This document shows, one piece after another, positions 15,257 through 23,258 of a DNA stretch of 23,261 nt. The notes beneath the pieces were generated by a model. That model did no database searches, was not told the origin of the DNA, and saw only the letters and a program-made list of their open reading frames with translations. Location of the stretch: positions 1-23,261 of the forward strand of contig CANPWF010000008.1 of the NCBI GenBank assembly GCA_947581885.1, in the 5' to 3' direction. Source of the DNA: an uncultured Clostridia bacterium. GTDB lineage: Bacteria > Bacillota > Clostridia > Christensenellales > Borkfalkiaceae. Positions within the stretch are counted from its first letter, which is position 1; every line of letters begins with the position of its first letter. The translations under genes and the position numbers were made by a program.

Positions 15257-16604
15257 GATTCTCACCTCTTCTACAACATGTTTGTCGTGCTTTTTCTCTC
15301 GCCGCCCGTCTCCTGCGGGGCATTACCAACAACAAATAATAGAGCAAAGAAGGCCAAACGAGTTCATAGAGGAATCCGAAATGAAGTCTTCGGAACAGCC
15401 GCTCAAGAATGGGGAAGTAAATCACGGGGCTGATCAGAATTGCATAGAGTATCCACCAGCAACTATACTTTTTACGTTTGACGCGGGAATATAACCACTG
15501 ATAGAACAACCCAAGCGCAAACGGCACGAACATCATACCGAGGTAGCCAAAATCTTCCACGTATACTCGCATCGCGCTGTAAACATTTGAGTTGAAATAG
15601 TATCCATTGGCAGTAGTAAAAGCAATCGCTTCATCAATTGGGTTAATGCCTATGCCACCGAAATCAACATGGAGTCCAATCGTCTGTAAAACATATTCTA
15701 TGACAGATATGGGGGTCCCAAACATCGATTGTCCGTACAAATATGGACCTTGGAAATCTTCGAGCCAAAGGTTGAAGCAATACAGCCCAGACCCGCCATA
15801 TATGCTGATTTGATCGAGGAACGATGAAGTATATTGTTTCGACTTTCCAAGAAGGAAAAACAAAACAACAATAGCAACCCCAATCAGTGCGACAATCACA
15901 ACAATAAAGCGATTGGAATGCGACCGCTTGGTATTCTCGCGGTAAAATAGCATAAACATAACAACAATGAAAATCGCAAACTGCAAAAATTTATTGCGAT
16001 CGGTGGAAAACAGACAGACGAGCAGCGCGTCCACGATTGGGATGAGGAGCAAAAAGATACTTGTGCGGTCACCGCGACGGGCAATGCGACTGAACAGTTG
16101 ATAGACGCTGACATAAGCGAGCGCGACCGAAATCTCCATCATCTGATTGAAGAGAAATCCCGGGTCATACTGTACGTTATATATCGCCCTCAAGACGGCA
16201 GTAAAGGAGCCCCCGCCGAGCGCATTGCGTGCGCCCAAAAACATACTCCCAATGTAGCCGAACGTCACGAAAAGCGAAAAAACAGCAACCAGTAAAGCAG
16301 GATATTTTATCGCTACAACTGCTTCGGCAATCGAAAGTCGTTGCGTTTTCCGCGAAAACGCCGTAGGACAAGATAATTTTATGAGTAAACATCCAAATCC
16401 GAAAGAGCAAAGAGCTGTAACGATATACAGGACGAATTTCGGGTAAATCGTCACTTCCCACTTAGCATAGTTGAACAAGACAAGGAGAAAGGACACAAGC
16501 GTTATCAAGCACATCAGAAACCACGGAGAAAGAAGATCCTTCCCTCCGAAACGATACGCCGCGACCGTAAGCGCAATCAAAATTGCCAAAAGCACAAACG
16601 CCAT
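15246..16604 (-). CDS. wzy: Wzy-like O-antigen/capsule repeat-unit polymerase
   Basis: A 452-residue integral membrane protein with about ten hydrophobic segments and a long polar stretch around residues 255-345 (from SKQYTSS to VEDFGYLG), which would be the large external loop of Wzy polymerases. Wzy proteins join flipped repeat units into long chains on the outer face of the membrane. Primary sequence is poorly conserved in this family, so the call rests on topology and on the presence of a flippase in the operon. The last about 24 residues are strongly basic and contain a CC pair. GGAAGGGA precedes the ATG. An O-antigen ligase-like enzyme is the main alternative. Confidence 0.82.
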   Translation of the reverse strand: MAFVLLAILIALTVAAYRFGGKDLLSPWFLMCLITLVSFLLVLFNYAKWEVTIYPKFVLYIVTALCSFGFGCLLIKLSCPTAFSRKTQRLSIAEAVVAIKYPALLVAVFSLFVTFGYIGSMFLGARNALGGGSFTAVLRAIYNVQYDPGFLFNQMMEISVALAYVSVYQLFSRIARRGDRTSIFLLLIPIVDALLVCLFSTDRNKFLQFAIFIVVMFMLFYRENTKRSHSNRFIVVIVALIGVAIVVLFFLLGKSKQYTSSFLDQISIYGGSGLYCFNLWLEDFQGPYLYGQSMFGTPISVIEYVLQTIGLHVDFGGIGINPIDEAIAFTTANGYYFNSNVYSAMRVYVEDFGYLGMMFVPFALGLFYQWLYSRVKRKKYSCWWILYAILISPVIYFPILERLFRRLHFGFLYELVWPSLLYYLLLVMPRRRRAAREKARQTCCRRGENRES

Positions 16605-16628
16605 ATTCCCTTCCCGAAATGTCTTGTT

Positions 16629-17555
16629 TTAGAACCAACCGAGTATAACTTTTATAAAAAACCGAAAATGACCTTCTCGGGTGTAAAGCCGTATCTTTTT
16701 TGAACAACGAAGAACCGCTCTTTTTCCCTTGAAAGACCGCACATCGGTACATTGACGCAACACTTCATTGTGACCCGCCTGTTGCGGAAATTTTTCCATG
16801 ATTTGCTGCGCCAAATAACTCCTATCATTTCTCTTTTCTTTATGGGACAACTTATTCAGCCGGGACCTGAACAATTTCCATCTGCTTGGAGGCAACGCCC
16901 CAGCAACATTGTTTCCGTGTTGCCGATATTGATAAAAAGTTCGATCGTCGTAGACCAAATCATTGTATATTACAGCAACCATTGTGATCCAAACATCGTG
17001 AACGCGCTTTTTTAACATCAAAGGGGTGGGGCGGTTTTCTACACTACATAATAGCTTCAAAAATTGATTCGTAAAGACCATTCCGCTTCCAGCAATTGGA
17101 TTGGAGGATAAAATCGCCTCAGGTTCAACATGAACTTCACTTTGTTTGGTAAATCTTTTCTCCCGAATCAGCTTTCCTTCGCCATCAATGAGAATTTGAT
17201 TACATCCATATAGCTGTCTTCCGCTCTCTTCGAGCATTTTGATCGCCTCTGCGAGCTTTTCGGGAAGCCAAATGTCGTCTTGGTCGGAAAAGGCGTAATA
17301 GTCGAACGTATCGGGTACGGAGTAGAGCAAATTCATGAAGCTGTTTCCGACCCCCACGTTTTCGCACATCTCATAGCGGACGCGCGGATCATTCGCCGCA
17401 TATTCGGCCAGGATTTTCTCTGTGCCGTCCGAAGAGCCGTCGTCCCGCACGAAAAGGGAGACGGCAACATCGGTCTGCGCGAGAATGCTGTCGATCTGCT
17501 CGCGAAGGTATTTTTCCCCGTTATACGTGCTCATGAGTACGGCGACCGTTTTCAT
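16629..17555 (-). CDS. Family 2 glycosyltransferase (rhamnosyltransferase-like)
   Basis: A 308-residue GT-A protein: VLMSTYNGEKYLREQIDSIL near the start, RDDGSSDGT at 37-45 and the metal-binding SDQDD at 90-94 followed by IWLPEKL, then HDVWI around residue 185. This pattern is frequent among rhamnosyl- and related transferases in clostridial and streptococcal capsule loci, and dTDP-rhamnose is made in this operon; donor identity remains inference. The ATG overlaps the licD-like stop by four bases. It adds one sugar to the lipid-linked repeat unit on the cytosolic face. Confidence 0.92.
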   Translation of the reverse strand: MKTVAVLMSTYNGEKYLREQIDSILAQTDVAVSLFVRDDGSSDGTEKILAEYAANDPRVRYEMCENVGVGNSFMNLLYSVPDTFDYYAFSDQDDIWLPEKLAEAIKMLEESGRQLYGCNQILIDGEGKLIREKRFTKQSEVHVEPEAILSSNPIAGSGMVFTNQFLKLLCSVENRPTPLMLKKRVHDVWITMVAVIYNDLVYDDRTFYQYRQHGNNVAGALPPSRWKLFRSRLNKLSHKEKRNDRSYLAQQIMEKFPQQAGHNEVLRQCTDVRSFKGKRAVLRCSKKIRLYTREGHFRFFIKVILGWF

Positions 17556-18388
17556 GCGTCCGCCCCCTCATCCTTGTAGTATGCCTTAAACGTGTGATGC
17601 GATGCCCTCTTCTCCTCGGGCGGAAGTTGCATATAATCGCCGTAGTGCGCGGTGAGATATTCATCATATGCCGCAATCGCGCAGAGATCATGCCCCTCAA
17701 ACGGAAGTTTGATGAGGTCGGTGAAGAGTTCGCGCCGATGGATCTCCTTCTCGCGATAGGAGCCCCCAACCGCGGCGGCATATCCCGCCCGTTCAAAGTC
17801 GATGTTCCTGTACTTGTTCAAAAGTTTTTCAAAGCGGTGCTGTTTGTTGACGAATCGGCTGAGAACGAACAGGAGAAACCGCGCGGGCTCGTAATACCAT
17901 GCATGGGTTTTGGAGCGGAAAAACTTTTCCCAACCCGCCGCCCCCAACAGCTCGCGGCTAAACCTCGTCGAATTAAGCACTTTCTTCGCCCTTTTTGCGG
18001 TATCGGCAAGTCCGTCTATCGGAAAAATATCGATAAATATGCCGATGTGCTCGCCGTCCCGCTTGGAAAGGTTGTCCTCCAGGACAGTATCAGGCGCATA
18101 GACCTTCGCGGAAAAATCTGTGTATTCCCGATCCGATTCCCATGAACGAACCGCAAATCTCGTGTCGTGAGAAAGACAGTAAGCAATGAACGCATCGTAA
18201 TCGGGGCGCGGCATCATGATATCGACATCGTCGTCCCACGGAATAAACCCCTCGTGCCGCACTGCACCGAGAAGGGTGCCTCCACCCAAAGAATAGCGGA
18301 AACCCTCCCGTTCACAGATCTCATGGACAGCGACGAGAAGCTCAAGCTCTATTTTTTTTAACCCTTCGAGGTCGATCTCCATTCCCAT
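17552..18388 (-). CDS. LicD-family phosphotransferase
   Basis: A 278-residue LicD protein: SLGGGTLLGAVRHEGFIPWDDDVDI at 33-57, with the nucleotidyltransferase-fold GGG and the Asp cluster 52-54 and 56. LicD enzymes move phosphocholine from CDP-choline to surface glycans, and the related eukaryotic fukutin proteins move ribitol-phosphate from CDP-ribitol. No choline-activation genes are visible here, while an IspD/TarI-type cytidylyltransferase is, so an alditol-phosphate transfer is plausible. The start could be the ATG at 18388 or the one at 18382, which has better spacing from AGGGA. The gene ends with an ATGA overlap with the next transferase. Confidence 0.92.
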   Translation of the reverse strand: MGMEIDLEGLKKIELELLVAVHEICEREGFRYSLGGGTLLGAVRHEGFIPWDDDVDIMMPRPDYDAFIAYCLSHDTRFAVRSWESDREYTDFSAKVYAPDTVLEDNLSKRDGEHIGIFIDIFPIDGLADTAKRAKKVLNSTRFSRELLGAAGWEKFFRSKTHAWYYEPARFLLFVLSRFVNKQHRFEKLLNKYRNIDFERAGYAAAVGGSYREKEIHRRELFTDLIKLPFEGHDLCAIAAYDEYLTAHYGDYMQLPPEEKRASHHTFKAYYKDEGADA

Positions 18389-18391
18389 TCC

Positions 18392-19273
18392 CTAATTTCC
18401 CTGTGATTTTCTTTCGTTTTCCGCTTCGACTTTCTTTTCTCCGCGCGAGCGGAGCACCGTTTTATAGACGATTTTTTTCATCCATTTCGGCATATAGATA
18501 AAGCAACGGATATAAAGTTTATTTTTCCTTGCTTTCGCTTTTGTTATCATCCCCGCGGCGAGCAAATAGCGTTGCAACATATCCCAATCGAAGATTTCGC
18601 GTCGATTGCTCCGCCTTTCGAGAAAGCCGTTTCCGACCCGCACATGGACCAAATCTTCCTGCAAATTGTGAAACTTGCAATTTGCAAGCATCAAATCGAC
18701 CCATAGCTTATAATCTTCAAGCTTTCCAAAGTCGCAACTATATCCGTTTACGGCTTCAACCGCACTCTTCCGGAACATCACACTCATGTGGTTGAACGGA
18801 TTCCTCGTCTTTAACATTGCGACGATCTGTTCGTGTTCCTCGGGAACGGTTCTCCTGTCCAGAATAGTGTCTTCGTCCTGTTGGAATTCTGTAATAGTCC
18901 CGCCCAGCACGTCCGTCTCAGGATGGAGAGACATATATCCCATCTGCAGTTCAAATCGGTTTGGCAAAGAAATGTCATCCGAATCCATTCTTGCGACCAA
19001 TTCATGCTTACAGACAGTAAGCCCTGTATTCAGGGCCGCCGCAAGTCCCTCATTCTTTTCTTTGCGGATCACATCGAATGCTATTGCCCCCACCGACAAT
19101 GGGAATTCTTCGATCACTTTTTCGAGCTCTTCTCCTATCGGTCCATCGACGACCAAGACAATTTGATCGGGCTTGCGGACTTGGTCGGGACCAATGCTTT
19201 GCAGAGCGCGACGAAGAAAATTTGTATTTTCGTTTTGATATACGGACATCAAAACGGAAAACTTCTCATCCAT
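18392..19273 (-). CDS. Family 2 glycosyltransferase
   Basis: A 293-residue GT-A enzyme: FSVLMSVYQNENTNFLRRAL at the start, LVVDGP near 40-45, KNEGLAAALNTGL near 73-85 and the metal-binding DSDD at 97-100 followed by ISLPNRFELQ. A basic segment near residues 245-280 may touch the membrane. Donor and acceptor are unknown; it likely adds a sugar to the growing repeat unit. GAGG precedes the ATG at 19273, eight bases past the aminotransferase stop, so I rejected a longer reading starting inside that gene. Confidence 0.92.
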   Translation of the reverse strand: MDEKFSVLMSVYQNENTNFLRRALQSIGPDQVRKPDQIVLVVDGPIGEELEKVIEEFPLSVGAIAFDVIRKEKNEGLAAALNTGLTVCKHELVARMDSDDISLPNRFELQMGYMSLHPETDVLGGTITEFQQDEDTILDRRTVPEEHEQIVAMLKTRNPFNHMSVMFRKSAVEAVNGYSCDFGKLEDYKLWVDLMLANCKFHNLQEDLVHVRVGNGFLERRSNRREIFDWDMLQRYLLAAGMITKAKARKNKLYIRCFIYMPKWMKKIVYKTVLRSRGEKKVEAENERKSQGN

Positions 19274-19281
19274 GTCCTTCC

Positions 19282-20208
19282 TCAATAAATCGGTTCTACC
19301 CAATGGGAATGCAGCCTGTCTGCCCCGCAGACGATTTCCAAATACTTCTTGTGAATTGTATTCGTGCATTTACCGATCTCACCGCTGCCGACCGTATATT
19401 TGTCCACGGAGATGACGGGGGTCACTTCCATCGCAGAACCACACAAAAATGCCTCCTCACAGGAATACAGTTCCGTACGATCGATACTCCGCTCGATGAC
19501 TTCGATATCGAGTTCTTTTGCGATTGCAAAGACGGTATCCCGCGTGATGCTTTCAAGCACGCTATCCGTCAGCAACGGTGTAACGAGCTTCCCATCCCGC
19601 ACCATAAAGAAGCAAGATCCCGGGCCCTCTGCGACCTTCCCGAATTCGTTCAAAAAAATACAGGTATCATAGCCGTTGCGAAGTGCCTCGCGCTGCCCGA
19701 GGCGGCTGTTGATATAGTTTGCACCGCACTTGATGCGCGGGGAAAAGGAGGTTTCACCGATCCTCCTCCACGAAGTAACGCAACAATTGAGCCCTTTTTT
19801 GTTGTATTCCTTGCTCATCCCGCCCTTGGGAATGGGCGCGACAAACATCTCGACGGGGCCTTCCGCACCCCACGAACCGAAGCCGTCGACAAACAGCGTC
19901 TGTCGTACAGAAAGATTTTCGTAATACTCGTTCGCACGGACAACGTCCTTCAATGCCTTCCTCATCTCCTCTTTTGTGAAGCGACAATCGAGCTGCAACA
20001 GCCGCGCGGATTTCAACAAACGGTTATAATGATCGTCTAAACGGAAAGCGTAGAGTTGCTTTTCGTCCTCGTTCCAATAACAAGGAATCCCCTCGAATAC
20101 GTTCAAACCAAACTGCGAAGTCGGCGCGAGAACATTGATCTTCGCATCATTTACATGCAGGATCTCCCCTTTCAACCATATCAATCTGTTTGCAACATCA
20201 TACTTCAT
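19282..20208 (-). CDS. Class IV PLP aminotransferase (IlvE-like)
   Basis: A 308-residue fold-IV aminotransferase: FGLNVFEGIPCYW near residues 33-45, the PLP lysine Lys160 in PRIKCGANYINS, EGPGSCFF at 184-191 and ITRDTV later. Branched-chain aminotransferases, D-amino acid aminotransferases and aminodeoxychorismate lyases share this fold; the sequence looks closest to IlvE. Its place between an initiating transferase and a glycosyltransferase suggests it makes or uses an amino or keto acid for the polysaccharide, rather than serving isoleucine/valine synthesis, since no ilv genes are near. AAGGAG precedes the ATG at 20208, overlapping the upstream stop by 11 bases, which decides the start. Confidence 0.9.
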   Translation of the reverse strand: MKYDVANRLIWLKGEILHVNDAKINVLAPTSQFGLNVFEGIPCYWNEDEKQLYAFRLDDHYNRLLKSARLLQLDCRFTKEEMRKALKDVVRANEYYENLSVRQTLFVDGFGSWGAEGPVEMFVAPIPKGGMSKEYNKKGLNCCVTSWRRIGETSFSPRIKCGANYINSRLGQREALRNGYDTCIFLNEFGKVAEGPGSCFFMVRDGKLVTPLLTDSVLESITRDTVFAIAKELDIEVIERSIDRTELYSCEEAFLCGSAMEVTPVISVDKYTVGSGEIGKCTNTIHKKYLEIVCGADRLHSHWVEPIY

Positions 20209-20959
20209 CGCTCTTTTCTCCTTGTGTATCAGGCGAACTTTCATCAACCGACTCTTCGGCAGGCGCGGCGGGATTATCGTCGGGCAAGTGAGCAATTCGG
20301 ATAATCTCTTCTTCCGCCAGCCTTGCTGCCTCCGCATCATTTAACGATTCATCCGATTTGTTCTCATAGATATCCTCTTTTTTGAAAACCTTGACAACGG
20401 AGAGCCAAAGGATCCTGATATCCGTAAAAACACCATGCCGCCTAAAATTATCGATATACTGATTGTCGTACTCGACTTTTTCGTCCCAACTGATATCGTT
20501 TCTTCCTTTCACTTGCGCAAGCCCCGTGAGCCCCGCCTTCATCTCAAATCGCTTCTTATACTTTTTGTTGAGCGTTTCAAAATCACCGAGCTCATACTTG
20601 ACACAAGGGCGCGGACCTACCACGGACATCTGCCCCGCGAAGATATTGAAGAGCTGCGGAAGTTCGTCGATGCTCGTGTTACGCAAGAAACGCCCGACCT
20701 TGGTCACGCGCGGGTCGCCCTCATAATTGAAAAGCCCCGCTCCCGACTGTTCCGCGTCGACAACCATGGAGCGAAACTTTATCATCTTAAAGATTTTGCC
20801 CTTCTTTGTCCTACGTTCCTGCTTAAAAAATACGGGTCCTTTGGAATCGCATTTAATTGCGATCGGAACGATGACCCATACGGGGATCAACAAAATGATC
20901 GCAAGAAAAGACGACAGAATATCAAAGATTCGTTTGAAAAACTTACCGAGGATATACAT
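20198..20959 (-). CDS. Initiating undecaprenyl-phosphate sugar-phosphate transferase
   Basis: A 253-residue monotopic phosphoglycosyl transferase of the small PglC/WcaJ-core type. A hydrophobic N-terminal membrane segment (about 12-36) is followed by KGPVFFKQERR, FKMIKFRSM, the catalytic Asp98-Glu99 in SIDELPQLFNI and VGPRP at 114-118. It moves sugar-1-phosphate from a UDP-sugar to undecaprenyl phosphate, starting repeat-unit synthesis. The last about 50 residues form an acidic low-complexity tail not typical of the core family. No clear Shine-Dalgarno precedes the ATG, which lies just past the upstream stop. The sugar is unknown. Confidence 0.95.
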   Translation of the reverse strand: MYILGKFFKRIFDILSSFLAIILLIPVWVIVPIAIKCDSKGPVFFKQERRTKKGKIFKMIKFRSMVVDAEQSGAGLFNYEGDPRVTKVGRFLRNTSIDELPQLFNIFAGQMSVVGPRPCVKYELGDFETLNKKYKKRFEMKAGLTGLAQVKGRNDISWDEKVEYDNQYIDNFRRHGVFTDIRILWLSVVKVFKKEDIYENKSDESLNDAEAARLAEEEIIRIAHLPDDNPAAPAEESVDESSPDTQGEKSDEV

Positions 20960-20961
20960 AT

Positions 20962-22173
20962 TCAGAATACGAAAGTGTGGAACAAATCGTCAAAGGTTTC
21001 TCCACGCTTGACAAGTTCAGCTCCTTCTGCGGTTATTTCTATGATCGGGAAGTTCGGCAAGATGAAGGGCGGTTTCAGCACGACCGAATACGATCCCGCA
21101 TTGCCGAATATAACAATATCTCCTTTCGCTAATTTTCCGTTAAAATGACGATACAGGTAGTCAGACTCGATACAGGTAAATCCACCGAAATCCAAATCGG
21201 TGTATTCCTTTTGCATTTCCCCCATTGTAACGACTTCAAGGGGGGGATTTTTTTTATTCAATGTCGGATTGATATTATAAATGCTTCCGAGCACTGTTGC
21301 GATGGATTTTCCACGCACTTCTTTGATATTGACGACCCGCGAAGCAAATTTCATGCAATCACCAACAAGTGCACTGCCGGGCTCAACCAAAAGAAGCGGC
21401 TTTTCGGCGCATTTCCTGTAACGTTCCGCAAATACGGGTGCAACCGCCTGTGCATACTCGTCATACGTGGGAATATACGAATCAAACTGCGCTTTCAAGG
21501 AGTCTGCCATTTTACCGAACAACCCGCCGCCCAAATCAATATGTTCAGGCACAAGTCCGAGTTCATCGAGAAGCGCGACCATCCTTTCAGCACGGGGATG
21601 CCAAGTTTCAAGTCTACGGGTGGCAAAATGACATTGTATTCCGATCAAGTGCAGATTTTCCGTCTCTGTAACCAAACGCAGAGCCGCACGAAAATCCGCC
21701 GACCCGATATCAAAACCAAACCGCGAAACGACACCGTCCCCAATATCGAAATTGACACGGATACCGACATTCAATGTCGCTTTCGGATGTCTTTGAGCGA
21801 TTTCGCGTATTTCTTCGATCTCATAGGCAGAATCGAGATTTACCGTCGCCCCGCGAAGCAAGAGCTCTTCTACCTTCGCATAGTTCTTATATGGACCGTT
21901 CCAAATGATTTTTTGGGGATCGACACCCACGCGCAAAGCGATTTCCGCTTCCATGTCGGAAACGACCTCGGCATATCCGCCCATTTCGTCGATTACTTTG
22001 CACAGCTTCGGTGTGTAGTTGGTCTTATAGGAGTAGGCAATGCCGAAATTTTCGTAAATTTCCGAAAATGCCTTTTTCAATTCACAAACGTTGGCACGAA
22101 AACGGCGCGTATCCAAAATATAAAACGCGTCTCCATATTGTGCGGTAAGATTGTTCAAAAGTACTTTATCCAT
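20962..22173 (-). CDS. Fold-III PLP decarboxylase (LysA/Orn-DAP-Arg decarboxylase type)
   Basis: A 403-residue protein with the alanine-racemase-like PLP barrel and C-terminal sandwich: PLP lysine Lys50 in YSYKTNY, His182 in CHFATR, GGG at 215-217 (cofactor phosphate), Cys334 with ESD at 336-338, and NAGSYS at 358-363. Diaminopimelate decarboxylases usually have EPGR; here it is EPGS (264-267), so the substrate may not be DAP. Its product could be an amine or amino acid attached to the polysaccharide; no other lysine-pathway gene is near. I placed the start at 22173 because this ATG overlaps the aldolase stop and has GGAG about ten bases upstream. Confidence 0.88.
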   Translation of the reverse strand: MDKVLLNNLTAQYGDAFYILDTRRFRANVCELKKAFSEIYENFGIAYSYKTNYTPKLCKVIDEMGGYAEVVSDMEAEIALRVGVDPQKIIWNGPYKNYAKVEELLLRGATVNLDSAYEIEEIREIAQRHPKATLNVGIRVNFDIGDGVVSRFGFDIGSADFRAALRLVTETENLHLIGIQCHFATRRLETWHPRAERMVALLDELGLVPEHIDLGGGLFGKMADSLKAQFDSYIPTYDEYAQAVAPVFAERYRKCAEKPLLLVEPGSALVGDCMKFASRVVNIKEVRGKSIATVLGSIYNINPTLNKKNPPLEVVTMGEMQKEYTDLDFGGFTCIESDYLYRHFNGKLAKGDIVIFGNAGSYSVVLKPPFILPNFPIIEITAEGAELVKRGETFDDLFHTFVF

Positions 22174-23005
22174 TGCGTTTCTTCTCCGCGAGTGAGGCAA
22201 CAATCTGCTCCACGCACCGTTTGACTTCGCACCGATTGCGTTCCAAAACCGTTTCGCCTAACGCCGACGCGTATGCCTCGAACGTCCGCAATGCCGCCAT
22301 CCCCTCTCGAAATGCTTTCTCGATCTCCTCGATCGAGGTGAGCACACCCGTGTTACAAAAACTTCTGGAAAGGATCGCCCTGCTCGATCCCAAACGTGCA
22401 TGCTCTAAGATGATTTTTTCGGCGGGAAGCGTCCCTTCACCGATCCGCGCGATACCGCCGAATCCATAGGGGATCCCTTTTGCAGCAATTTTACGGCAAA
22501 GTTGTTCCACGATTCCGTTTGCCAGCAGCTCAAACATAAACGTCAGACCATAGCTCAAATGCAGATCGTTCAAGCCGATATGGATCTCGTCGATTCCCGT
22601 AAGCTCCAAAACTTCATCAAGACAGCTCACCGCTTCTTTCGTTTCAAGGAGCAAAACCGTCTTTGCCCGTCCGCCAACAGCTCGTACGAATGACCGAACC
22701 TCGTCAACCGTCTTCCACATCGGGAGCATGACTAACTGCGCACCCGAATCGAGAACCTTGTCAATCTCTTGTTCGGAAGCATCATTCCAAGGATTTACTC
22801 GAACAAGCATTTCCGATCGATTCAAGAGAGGCGTAATCGCTTTGATATCATCGACGGAATGGTGGGATTTTACGGTATTCAAATTTTTTTGCCGATCCTC
22901 TTTGCCCAACGTTTCCAAATCGATCCAAATGCGATCCACGCCATACTTTTGTGCGATCAATGCAACATCGGGTCGATTGGTAATGTACATCAGTGTAAGT
23001 TTCAT
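22166..23005 (-). CDS. HpcH/HpaI-type aldolase
   Basis: A 279-residue protein of the PEP/pyruvate-dependent aldolase superfamily: Glu31 in WIDLE, the likely catalytic Arg69 in MLVRVN, Glu121 in LLLETKEAV and Asp147 in HIGLNDLHL, the last two fitting the usual divalent-metal ligands. Members cleave or form bonds between pyruvate (or acetyl-type units) and an aldehyde or acid. It is the first gene of the polysaccharide operon, with AAAGGA before the ATG and a sigma-A promoter about 65 bases upstream. Position suggests it makes a precursor for a glycan substituent; the reaction is not known. Confidence 0.85.
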   Translation of the reverse strand: MKLTLMYITNRPDVALIAQKYGVDRIWIDLETLGKEDRQKNLNTVKSHHSVDDIKAITPLLNRSEMLVRVNPWNDASEQEIDKVLDSGAQLVMLPMWKTVDEVRSFVRAVGGRAKTVLLLETKEAVSCLDEVLELTGIDEIHIGLNDLHLSYGLTFMFELLANGIVEQLCRKIAAKGIPYGFGGIARIGEGTLPAEKIILEHARLGSSRAILSRSFCNTGVLTSIEEIEKAFREGMAALRTFEAYASALGETVLERNRCEVKRCVEQIVASLAEKKRNG

Positions 23006-23068
23006 AAACTTGTCCTTTGTTGTGGTCGAGGGCTACTGGGGAATGTCGTTTGTCCCGTACGTACATAC

Positions 23069-23097
23069 ATTATACTACACCCAAAAGTGAAAAGCAA
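23069..23097 (-). promoter_or_regulatory. Sigma-A promoter of the polysaccharide operon
   Basis: On the minus strand TTGCTT (23097-23092) is followed by exactly 17 bases and TATAAT (23074-23069). Transcription would start near 23062, giving a leader of about 57 bases. A GTACGTAC palindrome (23057-23064) covers the predicted start point. No other promoter of this quality is seen down to 4407, so it probably drives all twenty genes. Confidence 0.85.
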
Positions 23098-23190
23098 TAA
23101 ATTTGAGCAAAATTCCTGAAATGCGGGTGTAAGTTTACAATAGATGTGAGACAGCGGGAATAGAAAAAGATAGCGAACAAGGCACTCCAT

Positions 23191-23258
23191 GTGATATAGT
23201 TTAAGTGTCACCAAAAACCTCAAAGGAGCAAGTCCGCTATCCATGAAAACTATATCAC
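23191..23258. repeat. Interlaced inverted repeats around the right-edge start codon
   Basis: GTGATATAGTTT (23191-23202) and AAACTATATCAC (23247-23258) form a perfect 12-base inverted repeat. A second pair, GATAGCGAAC (23169-23178) and GTCCGCTATC (23232-23241), matches at nine of ten positions. The two pairs cross rather than nest, so both could form only as a pseudoknot or as alternatives. They flank the ATG at 23243 and may control its translation or mark an element's end. Confidence 0.6.

Noticed and set aside
23006..23062. A riboswitch or long attenuator in the leader of the polysaccharide operon
   Set aside because: The predicted leader is only about 57 bases, with no strong stem or T-run.
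23002..23244. An 80-codon minus-strand frame at the right edge
   Set aside because: It covers the operon promoter and the inverted repeats, has no ribosome site and ends over the aldolase start; probably not a gene.
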